Below the pieces are notes generated by a model, which had not been told where the DNA came from, ran no database searches, and worked only from the letters and a program-made list of their open reading frames with translations. A program made the translations under genes and the position numbers. Below, piece by piece: positions 52,580 through 61,251 of a stretch of 64,000 nucleotides of DNA; within the stretch, counting starts at the first letter, position 1, and every line of letters begins with the position of its first letter. This stretch comes from JBMOMT01 sp049324835 (lineage in GTDB: Bacteria; Chloroflexota; Anaerolineae; CAYNKW01), in contig JBMOMT010000027.1 in the NCBI GenBank assembly GCA_049324835.1, positions 46,715-110,714 of the forward strand. The letters are read 5' to 3'.

Positions 52580-53590
52580 ATGAAGAGATCGTTTGTTGCT
52601 TTGATCGTTTTGGCGCTGTTGATGGGCGCGGCGGCCTGTGGTCCATCCAACGGCGACTCGGAGTCTGTCGCCTCGCCCGCGGCGACCGTCTCGACACAAC
52701 CTGCTGCTGCCACCCGGCCGGTCTACGTCACACCCACCCCTCTGCCCGCGCCTCCCACACCCACCCCCATCCCACCGACCGCCACTCCCACCCCTTTGCC
52801 GCCCACACCCACACCGCAGGCAACAGCCACCGGGTCCGGTTCGAGTTCACAAACCCCCACGGATACGCCGCTTCCACCGACTCTTACGCCCACCCCGGAT
52901 GCCAGGGCCCAGGTCAGCGACATCATGATCCAGATTCCGGCGGGGCCTTTTCTCATGGGCAGCGACGAGGGCGACCCCGAAGACGCCCCGGCGCAAGAGG
53001 TGGACCTTCCGGCCTACGAGATCGACCGCTTTGAAGTGACCAACGTCGACTTTGCCACGTTCGCCGGGGCTACGGGCCATGTCACCTTTGCCGAGCAAAA
53101 GGGGCTGCGGAGCTGGCGCGACGAGTGGGCCGCTGGTGAGGACAACCATCCGGTGGTCATGGTCACCTGGGAAGACGCCCAGGCCTACTGCGCCTGGCTG
53201 GGTAAACGATTGCCCGGCGAGGCCGAATGGGAAAAGGCAGCCCGCGGCGCGGATGGTCGTGTTTTCCCGTGGGGCAACGAGTGGGACGCCAACAATGCCA
53301 ACGTGAAGGAGCGCGGGCTGCGCAGCACGAGCGCTGTGGGCAGTTTTGGTGCAGGGACGAGTCCCTACGGCGTGGACGACATGGCAGGCAACGTTTGGGA
53401 GTGGACAGCCGATTGGTATCAGCCGTACCCCGGCAACGCCACGGCTGACCCCTATTACGGTGAAAAATTCCGCGTGACCCGGGGCGGCGGTTGGTTCGAT
53501 GTTGAGCCCCAGGCGACCACGTTCAATCGTAACGCGGCAGTGCCAAGCAAGACAGCCAACGATGACCTGGGTTTTCGTTGTGCGCGTTAG
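52580..53590 (+). CDS. SUMF1/FGE-fold lipoprotein lacking the catalytic cysteines
   Basis: The 336-residue lipoprotein (lipobox LLMGAAAC) has a Thr/Pro-rich linker (residues about 50-120) and a formylglycine-generating-enzyme fold: IPAGPFLMGSDE, FEVTNVDFATFAG, CAWLGKRLPGEAEWEKAARG, DDMAGNVWEWTADW, RGGGWFDV, LGFRCAR. The segment where true FGEs have two catalytic Cys (before the final GFRC) reads ATTFNRNAAVPSKT and has none. It is therefore probably a binding or structural relative. AGAGGAGAAAGG precedes the ATG; its gene follows the HNH gene by 90 nt. Confidence 0.88.
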   Translation: MKRSFVALIVLALLMGAAACGPSNGDSESVASPAATVSTQPAAATRPVYVTPTPLPAPPTPTPIPPTATPTPLPPTPTPQATATGSGSSSQTPTDTPLPPTLTPTPDARAQVSDIMIQIPAGPFLMGSDEGDPEDAPAQEVDLPAYEIDRFEVTNVDFATFAGATGHVTFAEQKGLRSWRDEWAAGEDNHPVVMVTWEDAQAYCAWLGKRLPGEAEWEKAARGADGRVFPWGNEWDANNANVKERGLRSTSAVGSFGAGTSPYGVDDMAGNVWEWTADWYQPYPGNATADPYYGEKFRVTRGGGWFDVEPQATTFNRNAAVPSKTANDDLGFRCAR

Positions 53591-53722
53591 AGTGGCAGGG
53601 CGCATCTCGAAGGGAGGGATGTCTATCGAACAGCACGGCGAATATTTCAGTTGGACACAGCAGAGATCGGATCGACGTTCAGCCCCGTTGGACCAATACG
53701 GGAATTCAAAAGGAGGAAAATC

Positions 53723-54781
53723 ATGCGTTCGAAACTGATGAGCTTGTTTGTTCTGATTACCTTGCTGGCAAGCCTGCTGCCGGCTGTGGTCGTTGCAGCG
53801 CCGTCGCTTCAGAGTGGGGGCAAGGCTTATACCGTTCAAAAAGACGACTGGCTGTCCAAAATCGCCGACAAAGAGTATGGCGATCCCTATGCCTGGGAGG
53901 CCATCTATTACTACAACAACCTGAAGGCCAAAGAAGACAGCACCTATACCTTTATCGAGAACCCGGATCTGATCGAGATCGGCTGGACACTCTACATCCC
54001 CACCGCCGAAGAAGCGGCCGCCTACATGGGCGGCGAGGCCGAGGTCTCTGGTCAGTTGCAGTTGGCCGGTTCGACGACGGTGCAGCCGCTGGCCGAAGAG
54101 CTGGGCGAGGCCTTTATGGCCAAGTATCCCGATGTGATCATCGAGGTGCAGGGCGGCGGCTCGAGCGTGGGTGTGACCTCGGCAGCTGAGGGCACGGTGG
54201 ACATTGGCAACGCTTCGCGCGCGGTCAAGAGCTCCGAGTTCGAGAAATTCCCGGCGTTGCAGGTCTTTACCATCGCCTACGATGGCATCGCCGTGGTGAC
54301 TCACCCGGACGTGCAGTTGACCAGCCTGAGTGTGGAGCAGATTCGTGGTATCTTTGCCGGCGAGATCACCAACTTTGGTGAAGTGGGCGGCCCAGACGCG
54401 CCGATCGTGGTGGTTTCGCGTGAGGAAGGTTCTGGCACGCGGGCGGCGTTCGAAGAGATGGTGATGGGCGAAGAGACGGTCATCACCGACAAGGCGCTGT
54501 TGCAGCAATCGAACGGCCAGGTGCGGACGACGGTGTCGACGACGCCCAACTCGATCGCGTATCTGTCCTTCGGTTTTCTGGACGACACCACCCGGCCCGT
54601 GGCGGTCGATGGCGTCGAGCCGACCGTGAGCAACGTCAAAAACGGCAGTTATCCCATCGTGCGCCCGTTGAACATGTTGACCAACGGCGTGCCGGGTTCG
54701 CTGGCCGAGGCATTCTTGAGCTACATCCTCAGCCCGCTGGGGCAAACGATCGTGGCCAAGGACTATGTCACGATTGATTAG
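53723..54781 (+). CDS. LysM-PstS fusion, phosphate-binding-protein family
   Basis: The 352-residue secreted protein has a signal peptide ending near AVVVAAP, a LysM domain (YTVQKDDWLSKIADKEYGDP to WTLYIPT, about 35-90) and a PstS-like domain (AGSTTVQPLAEELGEAFMA, VQGGGSSVG, GNASRAVKSSE, REEGSGTRAAFEE). The Ser/Thr-rich loops that bind phosphate are conserved in PstS. LysM would anchor it to peptidoglycan or another polysaccharide. No pstCAB genes adjoin it. AGGAGG precedes ATG 53723. Confidence 0.9.
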   Translation: MRSKLMSLFVLITLLASLLPAVVVAAPSLQSGGKAYTVQKDDWLSKIADKEYGDPYAWEAIYYYNNLKAKEDSTYTFIENPDLIEIGWTLYIPTAEEAAAYMGGEAEVSGQLQLAGSTTVQPLAEELGEAFMAKYPDVIIEVQGGGSSVGVTSAAEGTVDIGNASRAVKSSEFEKFPALQVFTIAYDGIAVVTHPDVQLTSLSVEQIRGIFAGEITNFGEVGGPDAPIVVVSREEGSGTRAAFEEMVMGEETVITDKALLQQSNGQVRTTVSTTPNSIAYLSFGFLDDTTRPVAVDGVEPTVSNVKNGSYPIVRPLNMLTNGVPGSLAEAFLSYILSPLGQTIVAKDYVTID

Positions 54782-54807
54782 TTGATTCGATGGCGTTCCG
54801 TGTTTTG

Positions 54808-54837
54808 GAGGGGGTGCAACACCCGTTGTGCCCCCTC
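54808..54837 (+). terminator. Hairpin after the LysM-PstS gene
   Basis: GAGGGGGTGCAAC pairs with GTTGTGCCCCCTC (11 of 13) around a 4-nt loop, followed by TTG. Likely a terminator, though the T-run is poor. Confidence 0.6.
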
Positions 54838-54890
54838 TTGTCAGTGTATCGTTATTCCATTGGGTCTCACTTTTGCCAGAGGAGGTTAGG

Positions 54891-55340
54891 ATGAGAAAAA
54901 CCAAAGTCCTGTTCTTGTGTACGGCCAATACGGCCCGCAGCCAGATGGCAGAGGCGTTACTCAAACACTATGGCGGCGATCGTTTTGAGGCCCATAGTGC
55001 CGGCTTTGAGCCGAGGGACATCCACCCGTACACGGTTCAGGTGATGGAAGAGTTGGGGCTGGGTCTGGAAGGTCAGTATGCCAAGAGTGTCATGGAGTAC
55101 ATGGGGCGGGTTCATTTTGGGTGCATCGTGACGGTGTGTGATGTGGCCGAGAAAAAGTGCCCCACAGTTTTCCCCGACATTACCAACCATTTGCACTGGT
55201 CTTTTAAAGATCCGGTCGCTTTTGTGGGTACGGAGGCAGAAAAGCTGGATCAATTCCGCCAGGTGCGAGATCAAATCGACCAGCGATTGAGAGAGTGGCT
55301 GGCCGGGCAGGGCATCGTTGCTGCCCCGCTGCCGAGATGA
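54891..55340 (+). CDS. arsC: Arsenate reductase, low-molecular-weight phosphatase type
   Basis: The 149-residue enzyme reduces arsenate to arsenite. The nucleophile loop CTANTARSQMAEALL fits CX5R, and the redox Cys pair is in VTVCDVAEKKCPTVF, as in thioredoxin-coupled ArsC. GGAGG precedes ATG 54891. Its stop overlaps the start of the aquaporin gene, as in ars operons where a channel replaces ArsB. No ArsR gene adjoins. Position after PstS is sensible because arsenate enters through phosphate uptake. Confidence 0.9.
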   Translation: MRKTKVLFLCTANTARSQMAEALLKHYGGDRFEAHSAGFEPRDIHPYTVQVMEELGLGLEGQYAKSVMEYMGRVHFGCIVTVCDVAEKKCPTVFPDITNHLHWSFKDPVAFVGTEAEKLDQFRQVRDQIDQRLREWLAGQGIVAAPLPR

Positions 55341-56023
55341 ATATGCCCATGAGCAGAATGTTCGGAGAGTTTTTGGGCACTTTTGGCCTGCTCTTTGCCG
55401 GCACGGGGGCCATCGTGGCCAACGACATCAGCGCTGGAGCTGTCACCCACGTGGGCATCGCCCTGACGTTTGGCCTGGTGGTGATGACCATGATTTACGC
55501 CGTCGGCGACATTTCCGGCGCGCACCTCAACCCGGCTGTTTCGGTCGGCTTTTGGGTCGCCGGTCGGCTGCCGGGCCGGCAGGTTCTGCCTTATCTGGCC
55601 AGCCAGTTTGCCGGAGGGGTATCGGCAAGCCTGCTGCTGCGGATCGTTTTCCCACAACACCCAACCCTCGGCGCGACCTTGCCGGCCATTCCGGCGCTCA
55701 GCGCTTTTGGTTTTGAAATCATTCTCACTTTTTTGTTGATGTTCGTCATCGTCCACGTGGCCGAGGGAGCCAAAGAGCGAGGGTTGATGGCCGGCGTGGC
55801 CGTGGGCGGCATGGTGGGTCTGGAGGCTATGTTCGCCGGGCCGATCACCGGCGCCTCGATGAACCCGGTCCGCTCGCTGGCGCCGGCCCTTGTTTCGGGG
55901 CAACTGGCTCATCTGTGGCTCTATCTGACCGCGCCTTTTATCGGGGCGACGCTGGCCGTTTTTTCTTGCCGCCTGCTGCGCCGTGAAGGTTGCTGCCGGC
56001 CAGACGATTCGGGGTGTGTCTGA
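55337..56023 (+). CDS. MIP-family channel (aquaporin/AqpS-like)
   Basis: The 228-residue channel has six helices and two pore loops, HLNPAVSVG and SMNPVRSLAP, the second carrying Val where most have Ala. ATG 55337 overlaps the arsC stop (ATGA), so the two are coupled. Some aquaglyceroporins, for example AqpS, let arsenite made by ArsC flow out. Water or glycerol transport is the alternative. Confidence 0.88.
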   Translation: MNMPMSRMFGEFLGTFGLLFAGTGAIVANDISAGAVTHVGIALTFGLVVMTMIYAVGDISGAHLNPAVSVGFWVAGRLPGRQVLPYLASQFAGGVSASLLLRIVFPQHPTLGATLPAIPALSAFGFEIILTFLLMFVIVHVAEGAKERGLMAGVAVGGMVGLEAMFAGPITGASMNPVRSLAPALVSGQLAHLWLYLTAPFIGATLAVFSCRLLRREGCCRPDDSGCV

Positions 56024-56024
56024 A

Positions 56025-56044
56025 ACGTAAGGCCAGGCCTTGCG
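56025..56044. repeat. Short palindrome
   Basis: ACGTAAGGCC and GGCCTTGCGT form a near-perfect dyad around a central base followed by AAAAAA. It could be an operator or a minus-strand structure; no further evidence. Confidence 0.35.
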
Positions 56045-56108
56045 TAAAAAATGAGAGTGCGGTGGGCATCAAGGCACATTGTTTCAAGGTGAATTCAGGA
56101 GCTGGTTC

Positions 56109-57221
56109 ATGAAGCGGATACTTGGCCCTCTTTTGCTCGTCGTCCTGGTGTTGGGAGTGGGGGCGGCGATTTTCCTTTCGGTGCGAGAACAGGCAGCCGT
56201 GCGGCGAGTGATCGCGGTGCATGGCCTGATCGGCTCTGAAAAGGAAGATTTTTTCCAGGACCCCCGGGTGGTCGAGGCGCTGCGCAAAGGTGGCCTGGAG
56301 GTCCATATCGAAAAGGCCGGTTCGCGCCAGATCGCCGCCAGTTACGATCTCGCCGAATACGATTTTGCCTTCCCGGCCGGCGTGCCGGCGGCAGAAAAGA
56401 TGCGCCGCGAGCAGGCGAGCAGCAAATCCTACGATGCCTTTTTTACGCCTATGGCGGTCGCCTCGTGGAAGCCCATCGCGCAGTTGCTGGCTCAGAATGG
56501 CATCGCCCAGGATCAGGGTGGTTATTATACGCTGGATATGGCTGCCTTGCTGACGGCCATCGAGGCCGAAAAACGGTGGACCGATTTCGAGGGCAATACG
56601 GTTTACCCGGTGAACAAGAGCATCCTGCTCACCTCCACCGACGTGCGTAAATCCAACTCGGCGGCCATGTATCTCGCGCTGGCCAGTTACGTGGCCAACG
56701 GCAACAATATCGTGCAGAGCGAGGCCGAGATAACGCGGCTGATGCCGCTGCTGGAGAATCTCTTTTTGAAGCAGGGCTACGTCGAGTATTCTTCAGAGGT
56801 GCCCTTTGAGGACTATCTCGTCATGGGCATGGGCAAAGCGCCGCTGGTCATGATCTACGAGGCGCAGTTCATCGCCGCCGCCGCCGAGGGCGCCACCAGC
56901 GCCGACATGGTGCTCATGTACCCGCAGCCCACCATCTTTTCCAAACACGTGCTCGTTGCTTTCAGCGAGGGCGGCGAACGGCTGGGTAAACTGCTGGCGA
57001 ATGACCCCGAGCTGCAGAACGAGCCCAAACTGCAGGAAGCGGCTGCCGAGCTGCAACGCCTGGCCATCGAGTTTGGCTTTCGCAACAACGAGATGGCCTA
57101 CTTTCGCGAGTTCGCGGAGCAGCACCAACTGGCGATGCCCGCGGCCATCGTCAACGTGGTGGAACCGCCGAGTTACGAAATCCTGGAAAACATGATCCAA
57201 CGTATCGAGAACCAATATTGA
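56109..57221 (+). CDS. Membrane-anchored substrate-binding-like protein
   Basis: The 370-residue protein has an N-terminal signal anchor (ILGPLLLVVLVLGVGAAIFL) and then a type 2 periplasmic-binding-like domain (RRVIAVHGLIGSEKEDFF, VAAEKMRREQASS, VNKSILLTSTDVRKSN, YASYVANGNNIV). No ABC permease is adjacent; instead it leads the TelA/VWA operon with a 12-nt gap to the TelA gene. Function unknown. ATG 56109 has GGAGCTGG upstream. Confidence 0.75.
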   Translation: MKRILGPLLLVVLVLGVGAAIFLSVREQAAVRRVIAVHGLIGSEKEDFFQDPRVVEALRKGGLEVHIEKAGSRQIAASYDLAEYDFAFPAGVPAAEKMRREQASSKSYDAFFTPMAVASWKPIAQLLAQNGIAQDQGGYYTLDMAALLTAIEAEKRWTDFEGNTVYPVNKSILLTSTDVRKSNSAAMYLALASYVANGNNIVQSEAEITRLMPLLENLFLKQGYVEYSSEVPFEDYLVMGMGKAPLVMIYEAQFIAAAAEGATSADMVLMYPQPTIFSKHVLVAFSEGGERLGKLLANDPELQNEPKLQEAAAELQRLAIEFGFRNNEMAYFREFAEQHQLAMPAAIVNVVEPPSYEILENMIQRIENQY

Positions 57222-57233
57222 AGGAGCAAAACG

Positions 57234-58463
57234 ATGACGCTTGAATTGACCCCTCCCGAAACGCTGACCCCACCGGAAGCGGTGGCGCCCGTGCCGCAGG
57301 ATCAGGCCGATGGCTTGGTCAGGTTAGAGTCGCCGACGATTGAACGGTTGGATGAAAAAGTAACCGAGTTCGTGGAGGTCGTCGTCGGCTCCCCGGCGCA
57401 CAGCAAACCGTTCGAGGATCGTATCACCGCCATCCACAACCTGGGCAACAAAGAGATCCGCGCCTCGGCCGGCGTGTCCAACCGCATGTTGGAGCGGCCG
57501 GTCAAAGCGATGGAAGGCAACCTGTTCGACGAACGTTCACCGGTTTCACGCTCGCTGCTCGATCTGCGCCGCACGGTCGAAGACCTGGATCCGGCCCGGC
57601 AAGGCGACCTGTTTTCGCCGCGTAAACTCTTGGGCCTGATCCCCTTTGGCGACCGGCTGCGAGATTATTTCATGCGTTATCAATCGGCGCAAAGCCACAT
57701 CAACGCCATCCTCAACACCCTGTACCAGAGCCAGGACGAGCTGCGTAAGGACAACGCCGTCATCGAGCAGGAAAAGGTAAACATGTGGCAGCTCATGCAG
57801 CAGTTGCAGCAATACGTCTATGTCGGCAAACAGATCGATGCCGCACTCGAGGTGCGCATCGCCGAGATGGAGGTGCGGGACCCTGAAAAGGCGCGCATCG
57901 TCAAGGAAGAGATGCTCTTTTACGTGCGGCAAAAGGTGCAAGACCTGCTGACGCAGCTCGCGGTCAACATCCAGGGTTATCTGGCGCTGGATATGATTCG
58001 CAAGAACAACCTGGAACTGATCAAGGGTGTAGACCGGGCGACGACGACGACCGTCTCGGCGCTGCGCACGGCGGTGATGGTGGCCCAGGCGCTGGCTAAC
58101 CAAAAGCTGGTGCTGGATCAGATCACGGCCTTACGCACCACGACGAGCAACCTCATCGAGTCTACCTCGGTGCTCTTGAAGCGTCAGACAGCCGACATTC
58201 ACGAGCAGGCGACCAGCGCGGCGGTCAACATGGAGCAGCTTCAGGCCGCTTTTAACAACATCTATCAGACGATGGACATGATCGCCGATTTTAAAATCGA
58301 GGCGTTGGGCGCCATGCGCCAGACGGTGGACGCCCTTTCGAGTGAGGTGGAAAAGGCGCAATCCTACCTGGATCGTATGCGCAGTGAAGAGCTTGCCAGC
58401 GCCACCGGCGATCTGAACCTGTTGGCCGGCGCGCAAGTGAATGATGGTGTGGTCGATTTTTGA
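57234..58463 (+). CDS. TelA/KlaA family toxic-anion resistance protein
   Basis: The 409-residue protein is largely helical with family blocks NLGNKEIRASAGVSNRMLERP, FGDRLRDYFMRYQSAQSHI and QLMQQLQQYVYVGKQID, followed by long coiled coils. TelA proteins were linked to tellurite or other toxic-anion resistance and often sit with Ter/VWA genes. AAGGAG precedes ATG 57234. It overlaps no neighbour but the VWA gene starts 13 nt after its stop. Confidence 0.9.
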   Translation: MTLELTPPETLTPPEAVAPVPQDQADGLVRLESPTIERLDEKVTEFVEVVVGSPAHSKPFEDRITAIHNLGNKEIRASAGVSNRMLERPVKAMEGNLFDERSPVSRSLLDLRRTVEDLDPARQGDLFSPRKLLGLIPFGDRLRDYFMRYQSAQSHINAILNTLYQSQDELRKDNAVIEQEKVNMWQLMQQLQQYVYVGKQIDAALEVRIAEMEVRDPEKARIVKEEMLFYVRQKVQDLLTQLAVNIQGYLALDMIRKNNLELIKGVDRATTTTVSALRTAVMVAQALANQKLVLDQITALRTTTSNLIESTSVLLKRQTADIHEQATSAAVNMEQLQAAFNNIYQTMDMIADFKIEALGAMRQTVDALSSEVEKAQSYLDRMRSEELASATGDLNLLAGAQVNDGVVDF

Positions 58464-58476
58464 CGGGTGGGGTAAA

Positions 58477-60051
58477 ATGAAACGTACCTGGAAATTTGGG
58501 CTTGTCGTATTACTGCTCTTGCTGCTCGCCGGTGTGTGCGCCGGATGCGGCCTCATCTCTACATCCACCGAGCTGACGGTGCTGGCCGGATCGGAGCTTC
58601 AAGACATCGAGCCGCTGCTGGATCAGATCCGCAAAGAAACGGGCCTCTCGCTCAACTTGCATTACATCGGCTCCCTCGACGGCGCGGAAAAGCTGATGGC
58701 CGGCGAAGCCTTCGACCTGGCCTGGTTCTCCCACGCCAAATACCTCACTCTCTTGCAGGGGGCGAAGGGCCGGGTGGTGGCTCAGGAAAAGATCATGCTT
58801 TCGCCGGTGGTCCTGGGCGTGAAGGAGAGCAAAGCCCGCGCCTGGGGCTGGGTCGATAACCCCGAGCTCACCTGGCGCGACGTGGTAGAAAAGGCCAACA
58901 ACGGCGATTTGCGCTACGGCATGACCAACCCGGCCTCGTCCAACACCGGTTTTACGGCGCTGGTCGGCGTGGCGTCGGCGTTGGCGGGCAGCGGCGATGC
59001 CCTGCAAGTGGCAGACATCGAGCGCGTCGGTGAGGATCTGGAAGCGTTCTTCCGGGGGCAGGCGCTCACGTCGGGCAGTTCCGGCTGGCTGGCCGAGAGT
59101 TATGTGCGTGAGCAAGATCGGCTCGATGGGCTGATCAACTACGAGTCGGTGCTGCTGGGACTCAACAGAAGCGGCGAGTTGCGGGAAAAGCTGTACCTGG
59201 TCTACCCCAAAGAGGGCATCATCACCGCCGATTACCCGCTGATGTTGATCAACCAGGACCGGCGCGAGGAATACGACCGGCTGGTGGCTTACCTGCGTTC
59301 GCCCGACTTTCAGCAGGAGCTGATGGAACGCACCCTGCGCCGCCCGGCCATCGCCGGCGTGCCGCTGAGCGCCGAATTCCCGGCGCAGCTTTTGGTCGAG
59401 CTGCCCTTCCCCAACAGCCTGCAAGTCGTTGACACGCTGCTCTTTTCCTACCTCGATGAGCAGCGTATTCCCTCTCACGCCTTTTATGTGCTCGACGTGA
59501 GCGGCTCGATGAAGGGTGATGGCCTGCGTGACCTCAAGACATCTCTGGCCAACCTGACCGGCGCGGACACCAGCCTGACCGGTCAGTTCGCCCGCTTCCG
59601 AGACCGCGAGCGGGTGACGATGATGCCTTTTAACAACATCGTCAAGGAGGTTCAGGATTTTGAGGTAGACATCGGCGAGCAGACGAGCCTGCACGAGATC
59701 GCCAGTTACGTTGATCGGCTGGAGGCAGGCGGCGGCACGGCCATCTTTTCCTCGCTGCGCCAGGCCTACGAGCTGGCCGCGCAGGCCATGCAACGAGACC
59801 CGGATCGCTACTATTCGATCGTGCTCATGAGCGATGGCCAGAACACCGACGGCATTTCCGAGTCGCAATTCCTGTCCTATTACCGGTCGTTGCCTGAGCA
59901 GGCGCGGGGCATCAAAACTTTTACCATCCTGTTTGGCCAGGCCGAGAAAGAGGCGATGGCCGCCATCGCCAAAGCCACCGGCGGCAAGATGTTTGACGCC
60001 AAATCCGAGCCGCTGAGCCTGATCTTTAAACAGATACGAGGGTATCAGTAG
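58477..60051 (+). CDS. Lipoprotein with substrate-binding-like and VWA domains
   Basis: The 524-residue lipoprotein (lipobox LAGVCAGC) has a substrate-binding type 2 half (ELTVLAGSELQDIEPLL, FDLAWFSHAKY, GMTNPASSNTGF; about 30-310) and a von Willebrand A domain (about 340-515) with the MIDAS motif FYVLDVSGSMKGDG, and later VLMSDGQNTDG. The VWA would bind a metal and another protein outside the cell. ATG 58477 is preceded by GGGTGGGG. A similar binding half occurs in the gene at 56109. Confidence 0.88.
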   Translation: MKRTWKFGLVVLLLLLLAGVCAGCGLISTSTELTVLAGSELQDIEPLLDQIRKETGLSLNLHYIGSLDGAEKLMAGEAFDLAWFSHAKYLTLLQGAKGRVVAQEKIMLSPVVLGVKESKARAWGWVDNPELTWRDVVEKANNGDLRYGMTNPASSNTGFTALVGVASALAGSGDALQVADIERVGEDLEAFFRGQALTSGSSGWLAESYVREQDRLDGLINYESVLLGLNRSGELREKLYLVYPKEGIITADYPLMLINQDRREEYDRLVAYLRSPDFQQELMERTLRRPAIAGVPLSAEFPAQLLVELPFPNSLQVVDTLLFSYLDEQRIPSHAFYVLDVSGSMKGDGLRDLKTSLANLTGADTSLTGQFARFRDRERVTMMPFNNIVKEVQDFEVDIGEQTSLHEIASYVDRLEAGGGTAIFSSLRQAYELAAQAMQRDPDRYYSIVLMSDGQNTDGISESQFLSYYRSLPEQARGIKTFTILFGQAEKEAMAAIAKATGGKMFDAKSEPLSLIFKQIRGYQ

Positions 60052-60054
60052 GCC

Positions 60055-60684
60055 ATGACCAGACGACAACGCGCACTGCTTTTTCTGTACAGCAACGGCA
60101 ACATCGCAGGCTCGATCCTCGGCCTGCTGGGCCTGCTGCTCTTTTTCTTGGGTTTCATCCAGCAGTTCTGGCTTTTCATCGTGCTGGGTTTGTATGGCAT
60201 CGGCGTGTTGGTCACACCCAAAAGCCCCACCTACGATCTACGCCTGCGCCAGCAGCTCACCGCCGACCAGATACGCGAGGGGCTGGAAAACCTGGTTCGT
60301 TCCATCCGCAAAAGCGTGCCCAAGGATATTCTGTCCAGGGTGGAAAGCATCAAAAAGGCCATTCTGGACATCTTGCCCTACATTGCCGATCTGAGCAGCG
60401 GCGATTACGACATCTATACCATTCGCCAGACGGCTCTGGATTACCTGCCTGAGACGCTACAGAATTACCTCAACCTGCCGCCGGCTTTTCGTAACCTGCA
60501 CCCGGTTAGAGATGGCAAGACGGCCAAACAACTGCTGGCCGAGCAGTTGGATCTGCTGGATCAGCAGATGAAAGAGATCACGCAGGATTTTTACCGCAAC
60601 GACACCCAACGCCTGATGGCGCACGGGCGTTTTCTGGAGGCCAAGTTTCGCCAGACCGATGTGTGGTTTGGCGAAAAAAACTGA
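60055..60684 (+). CDS. Membrane protein, XpaC-like (last gene of the TelA operon)
   Basis: The 209-residue protein has two N-terminal helices (IAGSILGLLGLLLFFLGF and FWLFIVLGLYGIGVLV) and a cytoplasmic helical domain (YDLRLRQQLTADQIREGL, YDIYTIRQTALDYLPETL). The layout matches XpaC (5-bromo-4-chloroindolyl phosphate hydrolysis) proteins, which neighbour TelA-like YaaN in Bacillus. The ATG lies 3 nt after the VWA gene's stop, so coupling is likely. Function unknown. Confidence 0.65.
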   Translation: MTRRQRALLFLYSNGNIAGSILGLLGLLLFFLGFIQQFWLFIVLGLYGIGVLVTPKSPTYDLRLRQQLTADQIREGLENLVRSIRKSVPKDILSRVESIKKAILDILPYIADLSSGDYDIYTIRQTALDYLPETLQNYLNLPPAFRNLHPVRDGKTAKQLLAEQLDLLDQQMKEITQDFYRNDTQRLMAHGRFLEAKFRQTDVWFGEKN

Positions 60685-60728
60685 CCGGGTTGCACACCTC
60701 GGCTCGACAGGCCCTGTTGCATCTTCCC

Positions 60729-60873
60729 TAATACTACAACCGCAGATAGCAGCAGAGAGGATCGGGAAAGGTGCGACGCACTTTTTTTGTCGGTCGTTGT
60801 CATGCCAACAAGACCGCGTTGCCAGCACGAACCGGCTGCTTCAGAGGCTCTCGAGTGCGGTTGTGGTACTAAT
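60729..60873. repeat. Diverged miniature inverted-repeat element
   Basis: TAATACTACAACCGCA at 60729 and TGCGGTTGTGGTACTA ending 60871 are inverted copies (14 of 16). Inside, GGTGCGACGCACT (60770-60782) matches the core of the window-start element. The 567-bp gap 60685-61251 otherwise shows only the def promoter at its right end. Confidence 0.55.
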
Positions 60874-61200
60874 CCGGCCAGACCGGAACAAAAACTCTCG
60901 GTTCGCTCATTTTGAGAGGCAAATCCAAGATTTGGGCTCCCAGAATCCAGTTATCGTCAACTTACTGCCCAAATTTGCTTCAAAAGCGGCTGTGAGCCAC
61001 TCCGACGGCTGGACGGCACGACGATGCCCAAAGACGCAAGTCTACATATAGTACCTGGCTGTTTGAGACCACAAGATGTAGTAGTAGGGCAATTTCGGAA
61101 AGTGCCCCGAAAATAAGCGAACGATGAGAAAAAAGGTCTTGGTGGTGTATTTTCTTGCCAGACGTGCAAGGATTTCGTCGTCAAGATACTATCAAATCTC

Positions 61201-61229
61201 TTGACAAGTGGCGATGGGAGGATTATAAT
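61201..61229 (+). promoter_or_regulatory. Near-consensus sigma70 promoter of the deformylase gene
   Basis: TTGACA (61201-61206) and TATAAT (61224-61229) are separated by 17 bp. Transcription would start near 61236, so the first usable in-frame ATG is 61252, which settles the start of the gene. Confidence 0.88.
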
Positions 61230-61251
61230 AACCGGCGAAAGTGAGGAAGAT

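Noticed and set aside
52720..52920. CCCACCC-type repeats suggestive of a satellite or CRISPR
   Set aside because: They encode the Thr/Pro linker of the SUMF-like lipoprotein; no regular repeat-spacer pattern exists here or elsewhere in the window.
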